NCBI RefSeq assembly: GCF_963678835.1
Contig: NZ_OY787469.1
Span: 2,604,001 to 2,668,000, forward strand
Reading direction: 5' to 3'
DNA from: an uncultured Desulfuromonas sp.
GTDB lineage: Bacteria; Desulfobacterota; Desulfuromonadia; Desulfuromonadales; Desulfuromonadaceae
DNA length: 64,000 nucleotides
The position numbers and the translations under genes are program-made. Position 1 is the first letter of the stretch. Every line of letters begins with the position of its first letter. Under the pieces are notes generated by a model. The model was not told where the DNA came from. It made no database searches and saw only the letters and a list, made by a program, of their open reading frames with translations. Shown piece by piece: positions 54,476 through 64,000 of this stretch.

Positions 54476-56609
54476 GCGCGGTTTGTATGTTGTTCTCATC
54501 AGTATTCATGGATTGATCCGCGGCAACGATCTTGAATTGGGGCGTGATGCCGACACCGGTGGTCAGACCAAATACGTTGTCGAACTGGCTCAGGCTCTTG
54601 GCAAACATACCGACATTGAAACGGTGGAGCTGTTTACCCGGCAGATTTTCGATGAACGTGTTGCAGACGATTATCAACAAAGTGAAGAAGACCTCAACGA
54701 TCATGCCCGGATCGTCCGTTTCCCCTGCGGCCCGAAACGCTATATTCGCAAAGAGAGTCTCTGGCCGCATCTCGATGTGTACATTGATAATGCCATTAAA
54801 CACTTCCGTCGCCAGCGCCGAGTTCCGGATGTGATTCATGCCCATTATGCCGATGCTGGTTACGTCGGTGCGCATCTCGCCAATCTGATGGGCGTGCCCC
54901 TGGTGTTTACCGGGCATTCACTGGGGCGCGAGAAAAAACGCCTGCTGATGGCCAACGGCATGGACGAAGCTACCGTCGAAAAAAAGTATGAAATTTCACG
55001 ACGCACCGAAGCTGAGGAAGTGGCGTTGGACAATGCCTTGATGGTGATTGCCAGCACCCACCAGGAGATCAAACGGCAATATTCCAGTTACGAAAATTAC
55101 CGCATCAAACAGATGCAGGTCATTCCTCCCGGTGTTGATCTGGAGCGTTTTTATCCCGCCAAACGGCGTGGTCGCTACCCGGCGATTATCAACCAGCTCA
55201 AACATTTTCTCGCCGAACCGGCCAAACCCTGCATCCTGGCAATTTCCCGTGCGGATGAGCGTAAAAACATCCAATCGCTGGTGCATGCTTACGGCAAAAG
55301 CGAACGATTGCAGGAGCTGGCTAACCTGGTGATTATTGCCGGAAACCGCGACGATATTCGCCGCATGGACCGTGGCGCACGTAAAGTGTTGCAGGAGTTG
55401 CTTCTCAACATTGACACCTACGACTTATACGGCAAAGCGTGTTATCCCAAACATCATGATCCGGATGACATCCCCGAGTTTTACCGACTCGCAGCACGAT
55501 TGCACGGAGTGTTCATCAATCCCGCTCTGACAGAGCCTTTTGGTCTGACCTTGATCGAAGCGGCTGCCAGCGGCCTGCCGATCATTGCCACCAACGATGG
55601 CGGACCGCGTGACATCATTGCCAACTGCCACAATGGCATGTTGGTCGACCCGTTAGATGAAGAGGACATCACCCAGGCGTTGCTGCGTGTTCTTGATGAT
55701 CCGGAACAATGGAAGCGCTACGCCGGTAATGGCATCAAGGGGGTCAAAAAGCATTACTCCTGGGACAGTCATGTTCGAAAATATCTCACGACCCTTAAAA
55801 AGAAATTGAGGCTCAGACGCGTGAATCGATTTTTTGAAGCAAAACGGACCCAGATCCCTACCGCAAAAAAATTCCTTATCGCCGATATCGACAACACCCT
55901 TCTCGGCCATGAAGGGGCGACTGAACGTCTTGTTGAGGTACTCAAAAAACATCAGGGTGAGCTCGGTTTTGCCGTGGCCACCGGACGGCGCATTGAAAGT
56001 GCCCGTTCTGTGCTTAAAGAATGGAACATTCCGGAGCCCGAAGTGTTTATTTCATCCGTCGGTACGGAGGTACATTACAAAGGAGCGGAATTGCAGCTCG
56101 ATGAAAGCTGGGCCAAGCACATCTCTTATCAATGGGAGCCGGAAAAAATCCGTGATTTGATCACTCCCCTGCCCGGCATTGTCACGCAGGAAAAGGCAGC
56201 GCAACGCACTTATAAAATCAGCTATTTTTACGACCCTAAAAAATCACCCACCGCCGGCGAGCTGCGGCGCATCTTGCGTCAAAAAAATCTGCACGCCAAA
56301 GTGATCATGTCGCACGGACAATTTCTCGATATCATCCCCATCCGCGCCTCAAAAGGCCATGCGGTGCGCTTTCTTGCCATGCGGTGGGGCATTGAACCGG
56401 AAGATATTATTGTTGCCGGTGACTCCGGCAATGATGAAGAGATGCTCAACGGCAACACTCTTGGTGTGGTTGTCGGGAACTACAGTAAAGAACTGAATAA
56501 ACTGCACGGCAAACATGCCGTCTACTTTGCTGAGAAAACCTACGCTGACGGTATTCTGGAAGGAATGGACCATTATGGCTTTCTCGAACAACTGGAGCAG
56601 ACCTCATGA
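54465..56609 (+). CDS. Sucrose-phosphate synthase with C-terminal sucrose-phosphatase domain
   Basis: The enzyme makes sucrose-6-phosphate from NDP-glucose and fructose-6-phosphate. The protein has 714 residues. Glucosyltransferase (GT4) part: SIHGLIRGNDLELGRDADTGG, HAHYADAGYVGAHLA, GHSLGREKKR and the C-terminal E-x7-E motif in EPFGLTLIEAAASGLPI. From about residue 465 a HAD domain has DIDNTLLG (nucleophile Asp), TGRRIESAR and GDSGNDEEML, so the phosphatase appears complete and the protein may be bifunctional. It overlaps both neighbours (11 and 4 bases). Confidence 0.93.
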   Translation: MTNKRGLYVVLISIHGLIRGNDLELGRDADTGGQTKYVVELAQALGKHTDIETVELFTRQIFDERVADDYQQSEEDLNDHARIVRFPCGPKRYIRKESLWPHLDVYIDNAIKHFRRQRRVPDVIHAHYADAGYVGAHLANLMGVPLVFTGHSLGREKKRLLMANGMDEATVEKKYEISRRTEAEEVALDNALMVIASTHQEIKRQYSSYENYRIKQMQVIPPGVDLERFYPAKRRGRYPAIINQLKHFLAEPAKPCILAISRADERKNIQSLVHAYGKSERLQELANLVIIAGNRDDIRRMDRGARKVLQELLLNIDTYDLYGKACYPKHHDPDDIPEFYRLAARLHGVFINPALTEPFGLTLIEAAASGLPIIATNDGGPRDIIANCHNGMLVDPLDEEDITQALLRVLDDPEQWKRYAGNGIKGVKKHYSWDSHVRKYLTTLKKKLRLRRVNRFFEAKRTQIPTAKKFLIADIDNTLLGHEGATERLVEVLKKHQGELGFAVATGRRIESARSVLKEWNIPEPEVFISSVGTEVHYKGAELQLDESWAKHISYQWEPEKIRDLITPLPGIVTQEKAAQRTYKISYFYDPKKSPTAGELRRILRQKNLHAKVIMSHGQFLDIIPIRASKGHAVRFLAMRWGIEPEDIIVAGDSGNDEEMLNGNTLGVVVGNYSKELNKLHGKHAVYFAEKTYADGILEGMDHYGFLEQLEQTS

Positions 56610-58990
56610 TCACTGAATTGAAAACACTGTTTAGCGAACACCGCCGCACACTCTATCTGTTGTGCCAGCAATTCTACACCCATGAAGACTCTCCTTTTTT
56701 GCTGCGCAGCGATTTGCATCAACTTTTTGACCTGTTTATCCAGACGGAACAAGGACAACTCCTTAAAGACAGTGCGGTTGAAGATTTGTTCTGCTCACTT
56801 CAGGAAGCCTCTAAAAACGAGCCGTGGATCTATCTGGCGGCACGCAGTACCATCGGCCATTGGAACTACTACCGACTGCACAGCGAGGAGATTGAGATTG
56901 ACGAGATCGATGTCTCGGAATATCTGGAATTTAAAGAGCGCCTGGTCGGCTATGAAGCACCTTCTGATGAGTATTTGCTCGAACTCGATATGACGCCGTT
57001 CAACCGTGAGTTTCCTAAACTTCAGGAAGCCCGCTCCATCGGTCGCGGGGTCGAATTTCTCAACCGTCATCTGTCGAGTAAGCTGTTTGTTGAAAAGCGC
57101 GAAGGCAGCCGCAAAATTCTCGACTTCTTGCGTGTCCACCAGCACCGTAGCACCCAGTTGATGCTCAATGGCATGATTGAGGATGTTCCTGGTTTGCAGG
57201 CCGCCCTACGCAAAGGGGTTAAGTTTCTGAAAAACTGTGATGAAGACACCTGCTGGGATGACGTCGCTCCCACCATGATGTCCTATGGTTTTCAGCCCGG
57301 CTGGGGTCGCACCCTCGAAGATATCCTCGAGATGTTTCACATGCTGATGGATATTCTTGAAGCCCCCGATCCGCAGAATCTTGAAAAATTTCTCGGCCGT
57401 ATTCCGATGATTTTCAGCATTGTTGTGGTGTCGCCCCATGGTTATTTTGGCCAGGAAAACGTTCTTGGCCTGCCCGATACCGGCGGTCAGGTCGTCTATA
57501 TTCTCGATCAGGTTCGCGCGCTTGAAAAAGAGATGAAAGAACAGATTTACCGGCAGGGGTTGGATATTGAACCGAGCATTGTCGTTTTAACCCGTTTGAT
57601 TCCCCATTGTGGTGACACCTCCTGCAATCAGCCCGAAGAACAGATTGCCGGCACTTCCAATGCCACCATTGTTCGGGTGCCGTTCCGCAATGATCAGGGA
57701 GAAGTGATCAACGACTGGATCTCCCGATTTAAGATCTGGCCTCACCTGGAGCGCTTCAGCCGTGAATCGGAACGCAAACTGCTTGAAACCATCGGCGCCA
57801 GGCCGGACTTGATCATCGGCAACTATTCCGACGGTAATCTGGTGTCGTTCTTACTGTCGCGTCGTCTGCGCGTCACCCAGTGCACCATTGCCCACGCCTT
57901 GGAAAAAGCCAAATATCTGTTCAGCGGCCTGTACTGGAAGGAAAACCCCGAATACAACTTCCAAACTCAGTTCACCGCCGACCTGGTCAGCATGAACGCC
58001 GCAGATTTTATCATTACCAGTACCTATCAGGAGATCGCCGGTACTGAGGAAAGTCTCGGTCAGTACGAAAGTTACAGTTCCTTTACCATGCCGGCACTGT
58101 ATCGCGTTATCAATGGCATCAACATTTATGACCCCAAATTCAACATTGTCTCTCCTGGGGCCGATGATCGTGTTTATTTCCCTTATTATGATGAGGACAA
58201 TCGCCTGACCGAACTTCATGACGAATTGCATGAACTCATCTACGGTGACCACATGGAAGGATCGCGCGGCCTGCTGGACGACAAGGACAAACCACTGATC
58301 TTCACCATGGCCCGACTCGATAAGGTCAAAAACATTACCGGACTGGTCGAATGTTATGCCAAATCAGAGCGACTGCGCGAACAGGCGAATCTGCTGGTTG
58401 TCGCCGGCAGTATTCATGTCGACCACTCTTCCGATGCTGAAGAACGCTATCAGATAGAAACCATGCACCGTCTGTTCGACGAATACCAATTGGATGGACA
58501 AGTGCGCTGGCTCGGCAAACATCTGCAGAAAAACAAAGCCGGAGAACTCTATCGTTACATCGCCGACCAAAAAGGCGTTTTTGTCCAACCGGCGTTATTT
58601 GAAGCTTTTGGCCTGACCGTCATTGAAGCCATGGCCACCGGGCTGCCCATTTTTGCCACCCAATATGGTGGACCTCTTGAGATCATTGTCGATGGCAAAA
58701 GCGGTTTCCACATTGACCCTAACGACAATGAAGAGATGGCTGAAAAGATCTGCACCTTTTTTGAACGTGCCGCTAACCATCCCCAATATTGGAAGGTGAT
58801 CTCTGATGCCTGTATCACCAGAGTCGAAGAAAACTACACATGGTCGTTGTATGCCCGACGCTTGCTGACTCTGTCCCGGGTGTATGGCTTCTGGAAATAC
58901 GTGTCCAATCTCGAACGCGAAGAGACGCGACGTTACCTTGAGATGTTCCACGGTCTCATGTTTAGAAATCTGGCATCTGAGACCAAATGA
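56606..58990 (+). CDS. Sucrose synthase
   Basis: The enzyme reversibly converts sucrose and NDP to NDP-glucose and fructose. The protein has 794 residues: an N-terminal SuSy regulatory domain (about 1-260), then the GT4 domain with SPHGYFGQENVLGLPDTGGQVVYILDQV, HALEKAKY, TSTYQEIAG and the active E-x7-E in EAFGLTVIEAMATGLPIF. Length and order match bacterial and plant sucrose synthases. It is the last gene of the operon, with a terminator after it. Confidence 0.95.
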   Translation: MITELKTLFSEHRRTLYLLCQQFYTHEDSPFLLRSDLHQLFDLFIQTEQGQLLKDSAVEDLFCSLQEASKNEPWIYLAARSTIGHWNYYRLHSEEIEIDEIDVSEYLEFKERLVGYEAPSDEYLLELDMTPFNREFPKLQEARSIGRGVEFLNRHLSSKLFVEKREGSRKILDFLRVHQHRSTQLMLNGMIEDVPGLQAALRKGVKFLKNCDEDTCWDDVAPTMMSYGFQPGWGRTLEDILEMFHMLMDILEAPDPQNLEKFLGRIPMIFSIVVVSPHGYFGQENVLGLPDTGGQVVYILDQVRALEKEMKEQIYRQGLDIEPSIVVLTRLIPHCGDTSCNQPEEQIAGTSNATIVRVPFRNDQGEVINDWISRFKIWPHLERFSRESERKLLETIGARPDLIIGNYSDGNLVSFLLSRRLRVTQCTIAHALEKAKYLFSGLYWKENPEYNFQTQFTADLVSMNAADFIITSTYQEIAGTEESLGQYESYSSFTMPALYRVINGINIYDPKFNIVSPGADDRVYFPYYDEDNRLTELHDELHELIYGDHMEGSRGLLDDKDKPLIFTMARLDKVKNITGLVECYAKSERLREQANLLVVAGSIHVDHSSDAEERYQIETMHRLFDEYQLDGQVRWLGKHLQKNKAGELYRYIADQKGVFVQPALFEAFGLTVIEAMATGLPIFATQYGGPLEIIVDGKSGFHIDPNDNEEMAEKICTFFERAANHPQYWKVISDACITRVEENYTWSLYARRLLTLSRVYGFWKYVSNLEREETRRYLEMFHGLMFRNLASETK

Positions 58991-59017
58991 TCCATTCCCA
59001 TAGAGCAATGATTCAAG

Positions 59018-59046
59018 GCCGGACCCGATAAAGGGTCTGGCTTTTT
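59018..59046 (+). terminator. Terminator of the sucrose operon
   Basis: GCCGGACCC pairs with GGGTCTGGC (one wobble pair) around a six-base loop, followed by five T. The rest of the 58991-59346 gap is AT-rich with no gene seen; it must hold the promoter of the chemoreceptor gene, but no box was clear. Confidence 0.82.
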
Positions 59047-59346
59047 GCGTTCTGAACGATATAGCACAAGTGCCAGATTTGGACGATTGAGCTAACCGCA
59101 CGGGGCACTGATTACCCCACCGAAACTCTTACTGAAAATCCCTTTCCATCCAAGCTTATTCGGTGACACGAAAAACCGCGGCACCATATATGGTAACTCC
59201 CCTATCTCATTTTGCTTAGATCTAATTATTCTTAGCTTCATTTTTTTATCGATTTATCCTATACATACACCACAATCTAATGTTAAAAGCTATTAGCCTT
59301 AAAAATGGCTGAAGGGAGCCTTTAAAAGGATGACGGAGATTACACT

Positions 59347-61587
59347 ATGTTTAGAAAATTGAAAATTGATACCAAATTGCTCCTTCTCATCGGCTTATTG
59401 CTATTGCTGCTTGCACTATCTGTTGTCATCAGCATCAGTGGGTTATCGACAACTGTCCATAATGGCGAAGAGATGGCTGCTGGCAACCGTTTGCGTGGTG
59501 AATTGCTGGCGCGTGAAGTCGACCATCTTAACTGGTCAAAACAGGTATCCCTGTTTCTTACCGATCCTCAAGTCGACGAACTGACCGTTCAACTCGACCA
59601 TACGCAATGCGCCTTGGGGAAATGGTTGTATGGCCCGGGACGTCAGGAAGCGGCAACTCTTGTTCCGGCACTGAAAGAGGACCTGAAAAAGATTGAACTG
59701 CCGCATCAGCATCTGCACGAATCCGCACAAAAAATCAAACAGGTTTTCAAAGCCGCCGATGCGCAATTGCCGCAATTTCTCACGGCAAAAGAGATGGACC
59801 ATGTTTCCTGGGTTAATAAGGTGCAACAGGCAATCATTAGCGGAGATAAAGATCTCAAGGTTCAGTTTGATCCGACGCAATGCGGCTTCGGCAAATTTCT
59901 CTATGGTCAGAAAGCCGAAGAGACCGGGCGCAATCACCCTGAAATCGGCAAACTGCTCGAAGCCCTAAAAGTCCCCCACCAACAATTGCATCATAGTGGT
60001 GAAGCCATTGCCGAGCTGCTTCGCCAAGGGAACAAGCCGCAGGCGATTGCCTTGTTCAATGACGAGATCACCCCCACGTTGTATCAAACCCGCGTGTTGT
60101 TGCGCCAAGCCGAAACACTGGCTTCCGATGCTCTTTCCGGCCAGAAAGAGGCACAGCTTATCTTCAGTAAAGAGACCCAACAACATCTCGCTGACGTGCA
60201 ACACCTGATGCATGACATGAATAAGGTCGTGCAGGCCAATATTATGTCTGACACCGTGATGATCAGCACTGCGGTCATGACACGCAAAAAGATCATTGCC
60301 CTAGGTATGATTGCCCTGATTCTCGGTTTATCGTTAGGCTACTTTATTTCACGCAGTATCACCAAACCTCTCCATCGCGCATTTTCCGTTGTTGAAAAGT
60401 ATGGTAAAGGCGATACCAGTGATCAGGATCTGCCGCTGGGCGATGCCATCAACTGTTCTCAAATGTTCAGCTGCGGTCAAAAAGACTGCCCCTCTTACGG
60501 CAAAGAGGGCCATTGCTGGGTGAATACCGGTTCGTTTGGCGCCAATCCGGTGTGTAAGCATCTCACCGACGGCACTCATCAGGATTGCCGCGAATGTAAA
60601 GCCTATCAGGCGCGAGATGAGATTACCGAGCTGGGATCAGTTCTGATCGGCATGGCTCACAGCCTGCAATCACGCAGCGAACTGGCTGAAGCCATCGCCG
60701 AAGGAGACCTGACACAAGAGGTGTCCATCTCCTCGCCCAACGATAAACTCGGCCATGCCTTAAAAACCATGTTGGAAGGGTTACGGGAGATGGTTGGCGG
60801 CATTCAAACCGCTGGTGAACAGATCGCTGCCGGCTCCGGTGAGGTGTCTGATGCCAGCCAGGCACTGTCTCAGGGTGCCACGGAATCGGCAAGTTCGTTA
60901 GAAGAAGTCACCGCATCGATGAACGAAATGTCCGGTAAGGTTAAGGATAGTGCCGAACATGCCAATGCTGCCAGCCTGTTGGCCAGTGATGCGCAGAAAT
61001 CGGCTGAAAACGGTGACACGCAAATGGATGAGATGGTTTCAGCCATGGGTGCGATCAATGAATCGAGTCAGAACATTTCTAAAATCATTAAAGTAATCGA
61101 TGAAATCGCCTTCCAGACCAACTTATTGGCCTTAAACGCAGCAGTTGAAGCTGCCCGCGCCGGTCAGCATGGTAAAGGGTTTGCCGTCGTTGCCGAAGAA
61201 GTGCGTAACCTGGCTGCTCGTAGTGCTAAAGCGGCCAAAGAAACCGCTGAGATGATTGAAGGGTCGACATCACTCACCGAACGCGGTTCGCAGATTGCTC
61301 AGCAGACCTCTGAGGCCTTGAAAGAGATCATGTCAGGCACGACGAAAGTTTCAACATTGCTCGAAGAAATCGCCATTGCCAGTAATGAGCAGGCCCAGGG
61401 CATCGAACAGGTTACAGTGGGTTTGTCACAGATTGATCAAGTGACTCAGCAGAATACGGCCACAGCGGAAGAAAGCGCCGCTGCAGCGGAAGAATTGTCC
61501 AGTCAGGCGGCTCAGATGCGCGAGATGCTGAAGAAATTCAAAGTCAGCGACACTGGCGGCCCTCATCCACCCGTGCTGACCATATAA
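59347..61587 (+). CDS. Methyl-accepting chemotaxis protein with two CZB sensor domains
   Basis: The protein has 746 residues. TM1 lies at about 12-35. The periplasmic sensor consists of two chemoreceptor zinc-binding (CZB) units: [12 protein letters not shown] with [12 protein letters not shown] and HQHLH (about 56-125), and [12 protein letters not shown] with [12 protein letters not shown] and HQQLHHSG (about 150-220). TM2 is at about 313-334. A Cys-rich insert with eight Cys (about 369-420; [15 protein letters not shown]) precedes a HAMP-like stretch (430-470). The signalling hairpin tip [21 protein letters not shown] lies near residue 590. The sensor probably responds to zinc, hypochlorite or a similar thiol/His ligand. 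It is monocistronic. Confidence 0.93.
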   Translation: MFRKLKIDTKLLLLIGLLLLLLALSVVISISGLSTTVHNGEEMAAGNRLRGELLAREVDHLNWSKQVSLFLTDPQVDELTVQLDHTQCALGKWLYGPGRQEAATLVPALKEDLKKIELPHQHLHESAQKIKQVFKAADAQLPQFLTAKEMDHVSWVNKVQQAIISGDKDLKVQFDPTQCGFGKFLYGQKAEETGRNHPEIGKLLEALKVPHQQLHHSGEAIAELLRQGNKPQAIALFNDEITPTLYQTRVLLRQAETLASDALSGQKEAQLIFSKETQQHLADVQHLMHDMNKVVQANIMSDTVMISTAVMTRKKIIALGMIALILGLSLGYFISRSITKPLHRAFSVVEKYGKGDTSDQDLPLGDAINCSQMFSCGQKDCPSYGKEGHCWVNTGSFGANPVCKHLTDGTHQDCRECKAYQARDEITELGSVLIGMAHSLQSRSELAEAIAEGDLTQEVSISSPNDKLGHALKTMLEGLREMVGGIQTAGEQIAAGSGEVSDASQALSQGATESASSLEEVTASMNEMSGKVKDSAEHANAASLLASDAQKSAENGDTQMDEMVSAMGAINESSQNISKIIKVIDEIAFQTNLLALNAAVEAARAGQHGKGFAVVAEEVRNLAARSAKAAKETAEMIEGSTSLTERGSQIAQQTSEALKEIMSGTTKVSTLLEEIAIASNEQAQGIEQVTVGLSQIDQVTQQNTATAEESAAAAEELSSQAAQMREMLKKFKVSDTGGPHPPVLTI

Positions 61588-61610
61588 ACGTTCATACAAA
61601 TGAGACGACA

Positions 61611-61647
61611 AAAGGCGAGCCGGAAAACTCCGACTCGCCTTTTTTTC
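61611..61647. terminator. Terminator between the chemoreceptor and the Fe-S gene
   Basis: AAAGGCGAG(C)CGGA..TCCGACTCGCCTTT forms a long stem, A-rich on the left and with seven T on the right, so it can serve both convergent genes. Confidence 0.85.
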
Positions 61648-61664
61648 AGTCTGCGTAAGAAATT

Positions 61665-62492
61665 CTATTCCTGCGAATCCTGATCTTGTTCTGAATCCTT
61701 GATCAAGAGACTTCCAGCCATTCCGATCAAAGCGAAGTTCTTGACCCCTTTAAACGTCGATTTTGCCAGACGTCCCATCAACAGACGGCGCATGTTGACA
61801 TCGGCCACCGGCATAGTCAGCGGTGTGCAGGTTGTTGTCAGCAGAGACATATCCCGCTTGTTGCCGAAATAACGCACGTTCGGACCAATTTTGACCGCCG
61901 ATGATTCCAAACCAACAGCGCCTTTTTTAACGTATTTTGACACTTCGGAATTGGGATCGGACAGGTCACCGAAGATCCGTGCCCCGGCCAGACAGGTTTG
62001 AACACAAGCCGGCTGTTTGCCTACTGCCAATCGTTCAACGCAGAACGTACACTTGTCGGCCTTGGGCTCATCACCCTCTTCGTTGACATAGCGTGCGCCG
62101 TAAGGACAGGCATCCGCACAGGCCCCACATCCCCAACAGCCCTCTTTGTTGATCTGCACCGTGCCGTTAAACGGATCTTTCCAAGTTGCCGCGACATCCA
62201 TGGTCACTTTTTTGCCGGTCTTTTTATCGACAAATGTGCGCGATTCTATGTCATACGGACAGGCTTCAACGCAAGACGGTTCATTACAGTGGTTGCACAA
62301 CCCCGGATAGTAGGTATAAGACATGCCGTGCGGTGTTTTTGCCGGACCCAAACGCTTGACCCAGTTGCGTTGTTGGTCACGATCTTCCGAATCCTTGCCA
62401 ATGGGCACTTCCCATTCAGCGCGGCAGGCAACGGCGCAAGCATGGCAACCGATGCATTTTTCCAAATCGATAATCATGGCGTACTGACTCAT
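61665..62492 (-). CDS. Four-cluster Fe-S electron-transfer subunit of a molybdopterin oxidoreductase
   Basis: The protein has 275 residues of the DmsB/PhsB/NrfC type. Four Cys clusters are visible: CIGCHACAVAC, CNHCNEPSCVEACP, CWGCGACADACP and CTFCVERLAVGKQPACVQTC. It passes electrons between a membrane partner and the catalytic subunit encoded just upstream. No signal peptide is seen, and a hydrophobic stretch lies near the C-terminus (FALIGMAGSLLI). GGAGG precedes the ATG. Confidence 0.9.
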   Translation of the reverse strand: MSQYAMIIDLEKCIGCHACAVACRAEWEVPIGKDSEDRDQQRNWVKRLGPAKTPHGMSYTYYPGLCNHCNEPSCVEACPYDIESRTFVDKKTGKKVTMDVAATWKDPFNGTVQINKEGCWGCGACADACPYGARYVNEEGDEPKADKCTFCVERLAVGKQPACVQTCLAGARIFGDLSDPNSEVSKYVKKGAVGLESSAVKIGPNVRYFGNKRDMSLLTTTCTPLTMPVADVNMRRLLMGRLAKSTFKGVKNFALIGMAGSLLIKDSEQDQDSQE

Positions 62493-62531
62493 GATTCCTC
62501 CATTATGTTAAAAATTAAGATGATCGATAGC

Positions 62532-64000
62532 TCAGGCGGGAATGTCCAACGTTTTTCCCTGTTTGACGATGCGAACAAAACTGTTGCGCATGCCATGAGT
62601 GCCTGTTTCCGGGTCAACGGAACGGTTGCTGATCAGTGCGTTGTCATCAATACCGGCCCCGGCAGCAACAGACAGTTGCGGATTGCGGCTGCCGTAACCA
62701 TGAGCAGTAAAAATGACGTCTTTACGGATACCTGGTGTCGTTTTCAGAATAGACGCACTGGCGCTCTCAATACCGACCTCATTGACCAAGGTGATCTCAT
62801 CGCCATCTTTCAAGCCCATGGCGGCCGCAACCTCATCATTAATCCATATCGGATTCTGTGGAATTTCATTGTGCAGCCAGGCATTGTTCTGAGTACGATT
62901 AAAGGAATGTACCGGAACACGACCATAAATTAATCGTGCATGGCCCTTAGGCGCCTGGGGAACCTCAATGTAAGTAGGCGTTCCCGGGAACCCGGCATCC
63001 TCAACTTTACTGTTGTGGAAATCAACGTCATATTGCACGTCGTAAGGATCCTGACCCGGCTGAATATGGATGCCGTCTTCCTGCTCCAATTGTTTCAACG
63101 ACAACCCAGCTCCGGCAAGAATGGTTTCCACCATCTCTTTGGATGATTTGGCCGGGATATGTTCTTCGTAATACATCCGTTTGGCCAACTCATTAGTGAT
63201 CCAGACCGAATCCTTGCGGTCATGATCGGCCGCCGTCGGCGACACCAGCGGCACACGCGCTGAAATATATTGCTGATGCGGCTGAGAGTAGTCCCATTGG
63301 GTGCCTTTTTTGACGTAATCATACCGTTCCAGATAGCTGGTTTCCGGCAAAAGAATATCAGCATACATGGTGATATCCGTCGGCATGACGTCACACACCA
63401 TGACAAAATCCATCTGCTCAATCATCTTAATGGTCAATTGCGGGTCGGGAATGGTCTGCATGGGGTTCTGCCCCCAGACAATCAACCCCTTGATCGGGAA
63501 CGGGTCGCCCGACAGCGCAGTTTCTCGAATCAGGTCCGTCGGAGTTCCCGGCGGTGAAAAGGGATATTTATGCAGCACATGATGCAGTGCCTCTTCATGC
63601 GGATTCATCACATGAGGCCAGCGGCAGCGGCCCACTTTGGGATTCTTCGGCTTGACAAAGCCCCCTTTAACGCCGATGGCACCAAGAAGCCCGGTCAGGC
63701 AGCCCAGCCCGCGTTCGCGTTGAAAATCGTTACCGTTCCAACTGGAATGGCGTCCGGGATGAATCGAGACATTAGGTGCGTTGGCCGCCAACATGTCGGC
63801 CACTTCTTTGATCTGACTGGCGGGAACATCGCAAATTTTAGCGGCCCAGTCCAGTGTGGCATGGGAGATATTTTCGCAAAACTCGTCAAAGCCGTAACCG
63901 AAATCCTCGACATACTCTTTGTCGTATTTTTCCTCTTTGACCAGATAGTTCATAATGGCCAGCAACAGTGCCGTATCCGTACCCGGTTTAATCTGTACCC
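62532..64000 (-). CDS. Molybdopterin oxidoreductase catalytic subunit (5' end outside window)
   Basis: This is the C-terminal 489 or so residues of a DMSO-reductase-family enzyme. The visible start VQIKPGTDTALLLAIMNYL is an internal segment of this family. Later come HPGRHSSWNGNDFQRERGL, the MGD-binding GLIVWGQNPMQTIPDP, LPETSYLERYDYVKKGTQWDY and the molydop-binding C-terminal domain (EIPQNPIWINDEVAAAMGLKDGDEITL). Substrate is uncertain: thiosulfate, polysulfide, tetrathionate or arsenate reductases all share this layout. The N-terminal Fe-S and active-site region is cut off by the window edge. It precedes the Fe-S gene by 39 bases. Confidence 0.9.
   Translation of the reverse strand, partial: VQIKPGTDTALLLAIMNYLVKEEKYDKEYVEDFGYGFDEFCENISHATLDWAAKICDVPASQIKEVADMLAANAPNVSIHPGRHSSWNGNDFQRERGLGCLTGLLGAIGVKGGFVKPKNPKVGRCRWPHVMNPHEEALHHVLHKYPFSPPGTPTDLIRETALSGDPFPIKGLIVWGQNPMQTIPDPQLTIKMIEQMDFVMVCDVMPTDITMYADILLPETSYLERYDYVKKGTQWDYSQPHQQYISARVPLVSPTAADHDRKDSVWITNELAKRMYYEEHIPAKSSKEMVETILAGAGLSLKQLEQEDGIHIQPGQDPYDVQYDVDFHNSKVEDAGFPGTPTYIEVPQAPKGHARLIYGRVPVHSFNRTQNNAWLHNEIPQNPIWINDEVAAAMGLKDGDEITLVNEVGIESASASILKTTPGIRKDVIFTAHGYGSRNPQLSVAAGAGIDDNALISNRSVDPETGTHGMRNSFVRIVKQGKTLDIPA

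Noticed and set aside
59145-59205. Second GEMM-like riboswitch upstream of the chemoreceptor (ATTCGGTGACACGAAAAACC)
   Set aside because: It shares TTCGGTGAC with the real riboswitch, but lacks the GCAAAGCC core, a GNRA-capped stem and the 3' GCCGGGTTGC part; at best a relic, more likely chance.

Overview
The window looks like a piece of a Desulfuromonas-type bacterium (Desulfuromonadia, formerly Deltaproteobacteria; probably anaerobic and marine or brackish). This is inferred from mid-range base composition, a GEMM-I riboswitch, sigma-54 signalling with DUF4388 and roadblock-like proteins, a reverse-type rubrerythrin, Mo-bis-PGD oxidoreductase genes, a Pfa-like lipid synthase and sucrose metabolism genes. 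No rRNA, tRNA or CRISPR array was seen.

Layout. (1) 1-3933: right part of an inovirus-like (filamentous phage) prophage: small membrane protein, pIII-like adsorption protein, pVI-like protein, Zot/pI ATPase, a membrane-anchored DUF2726 protein and a small basic protein. It ends exactly at a dif-like XerC/XerD site (3906-3933), so the phage probably integrated at dif and the window begins near the replication terminus. (2) 3964-33601: chromosomal backbone, almost all on the minus strand (transcribed toward dif): amidohydrolase, recG, DUF1858, greA, carB-carA-pyrC-pyrB-pyrR with a PyrR-type attenuator, moaE-moaC-mog, a divergent pair encoding a zinc-ribbon membrane protein and a pilin-like protein, mutM, SNF-family symporter, SEC-C protein, oppC-like permease, apgM, xerD, glnD, amidase, mutS, lepB and lepA. 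(3) 33602-35161: a repeat-rich gap with a small membrane protein and a SecB-like protein. (4) 35206-45402: rubrerythrin with a clear promoter and terminator, then a two-gene pfaD-pfaA operon whose 2280-residue synthase is KS-AT-4xACP-KR-DH, then a DUF89 protein. (5) 45418-49435: a promoter and GEMM-I cyclic-dinucleotide riboswitch upstream of a frameshifted PAS histidine kinase, an NtrC-type activator, a sigma-54 promoter with possible upstream activator repeats, and a receiver-DUF4388-roadblock gene split by an in-frame TAA. (6) 49436-53563: a decaying mobile zone with a GDSL esterase, an intact IS1595-type element, a secreted nuclease, an RND-pump pseudogene fused to a partial copy of that nuclease, and an IS3 remnant. 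(7) 53564-58990: a sucrose operon (PfkB sugar kinase, sucrose-phosphate synthase with phosphatase domain, sucrose synthase). (8) 59347-64000: a chemoreceptor with two periplasmic CZB domains and a Cys-rich linker, then the Fe-S subunit and the truncated catalytic subunit of a molybdopterin oxidoreductase.

How the parts fit. The pyr genes form a feedback-attenuated UMP pathway. The moa genes make molybdenum cofactor of the kind used by the oxidoreductase at the right edge. The sucrose operon can make sucrose from UDP- or ADP-glucose and fructose-6-P and cleave it again, which suits a compatible-solute or carbon-storage cycle. The riboswitch, kinase, sigma-54 activator and receiver look like one signalling cascade that has started to decay, with two separate disabling lesions in this sequence.
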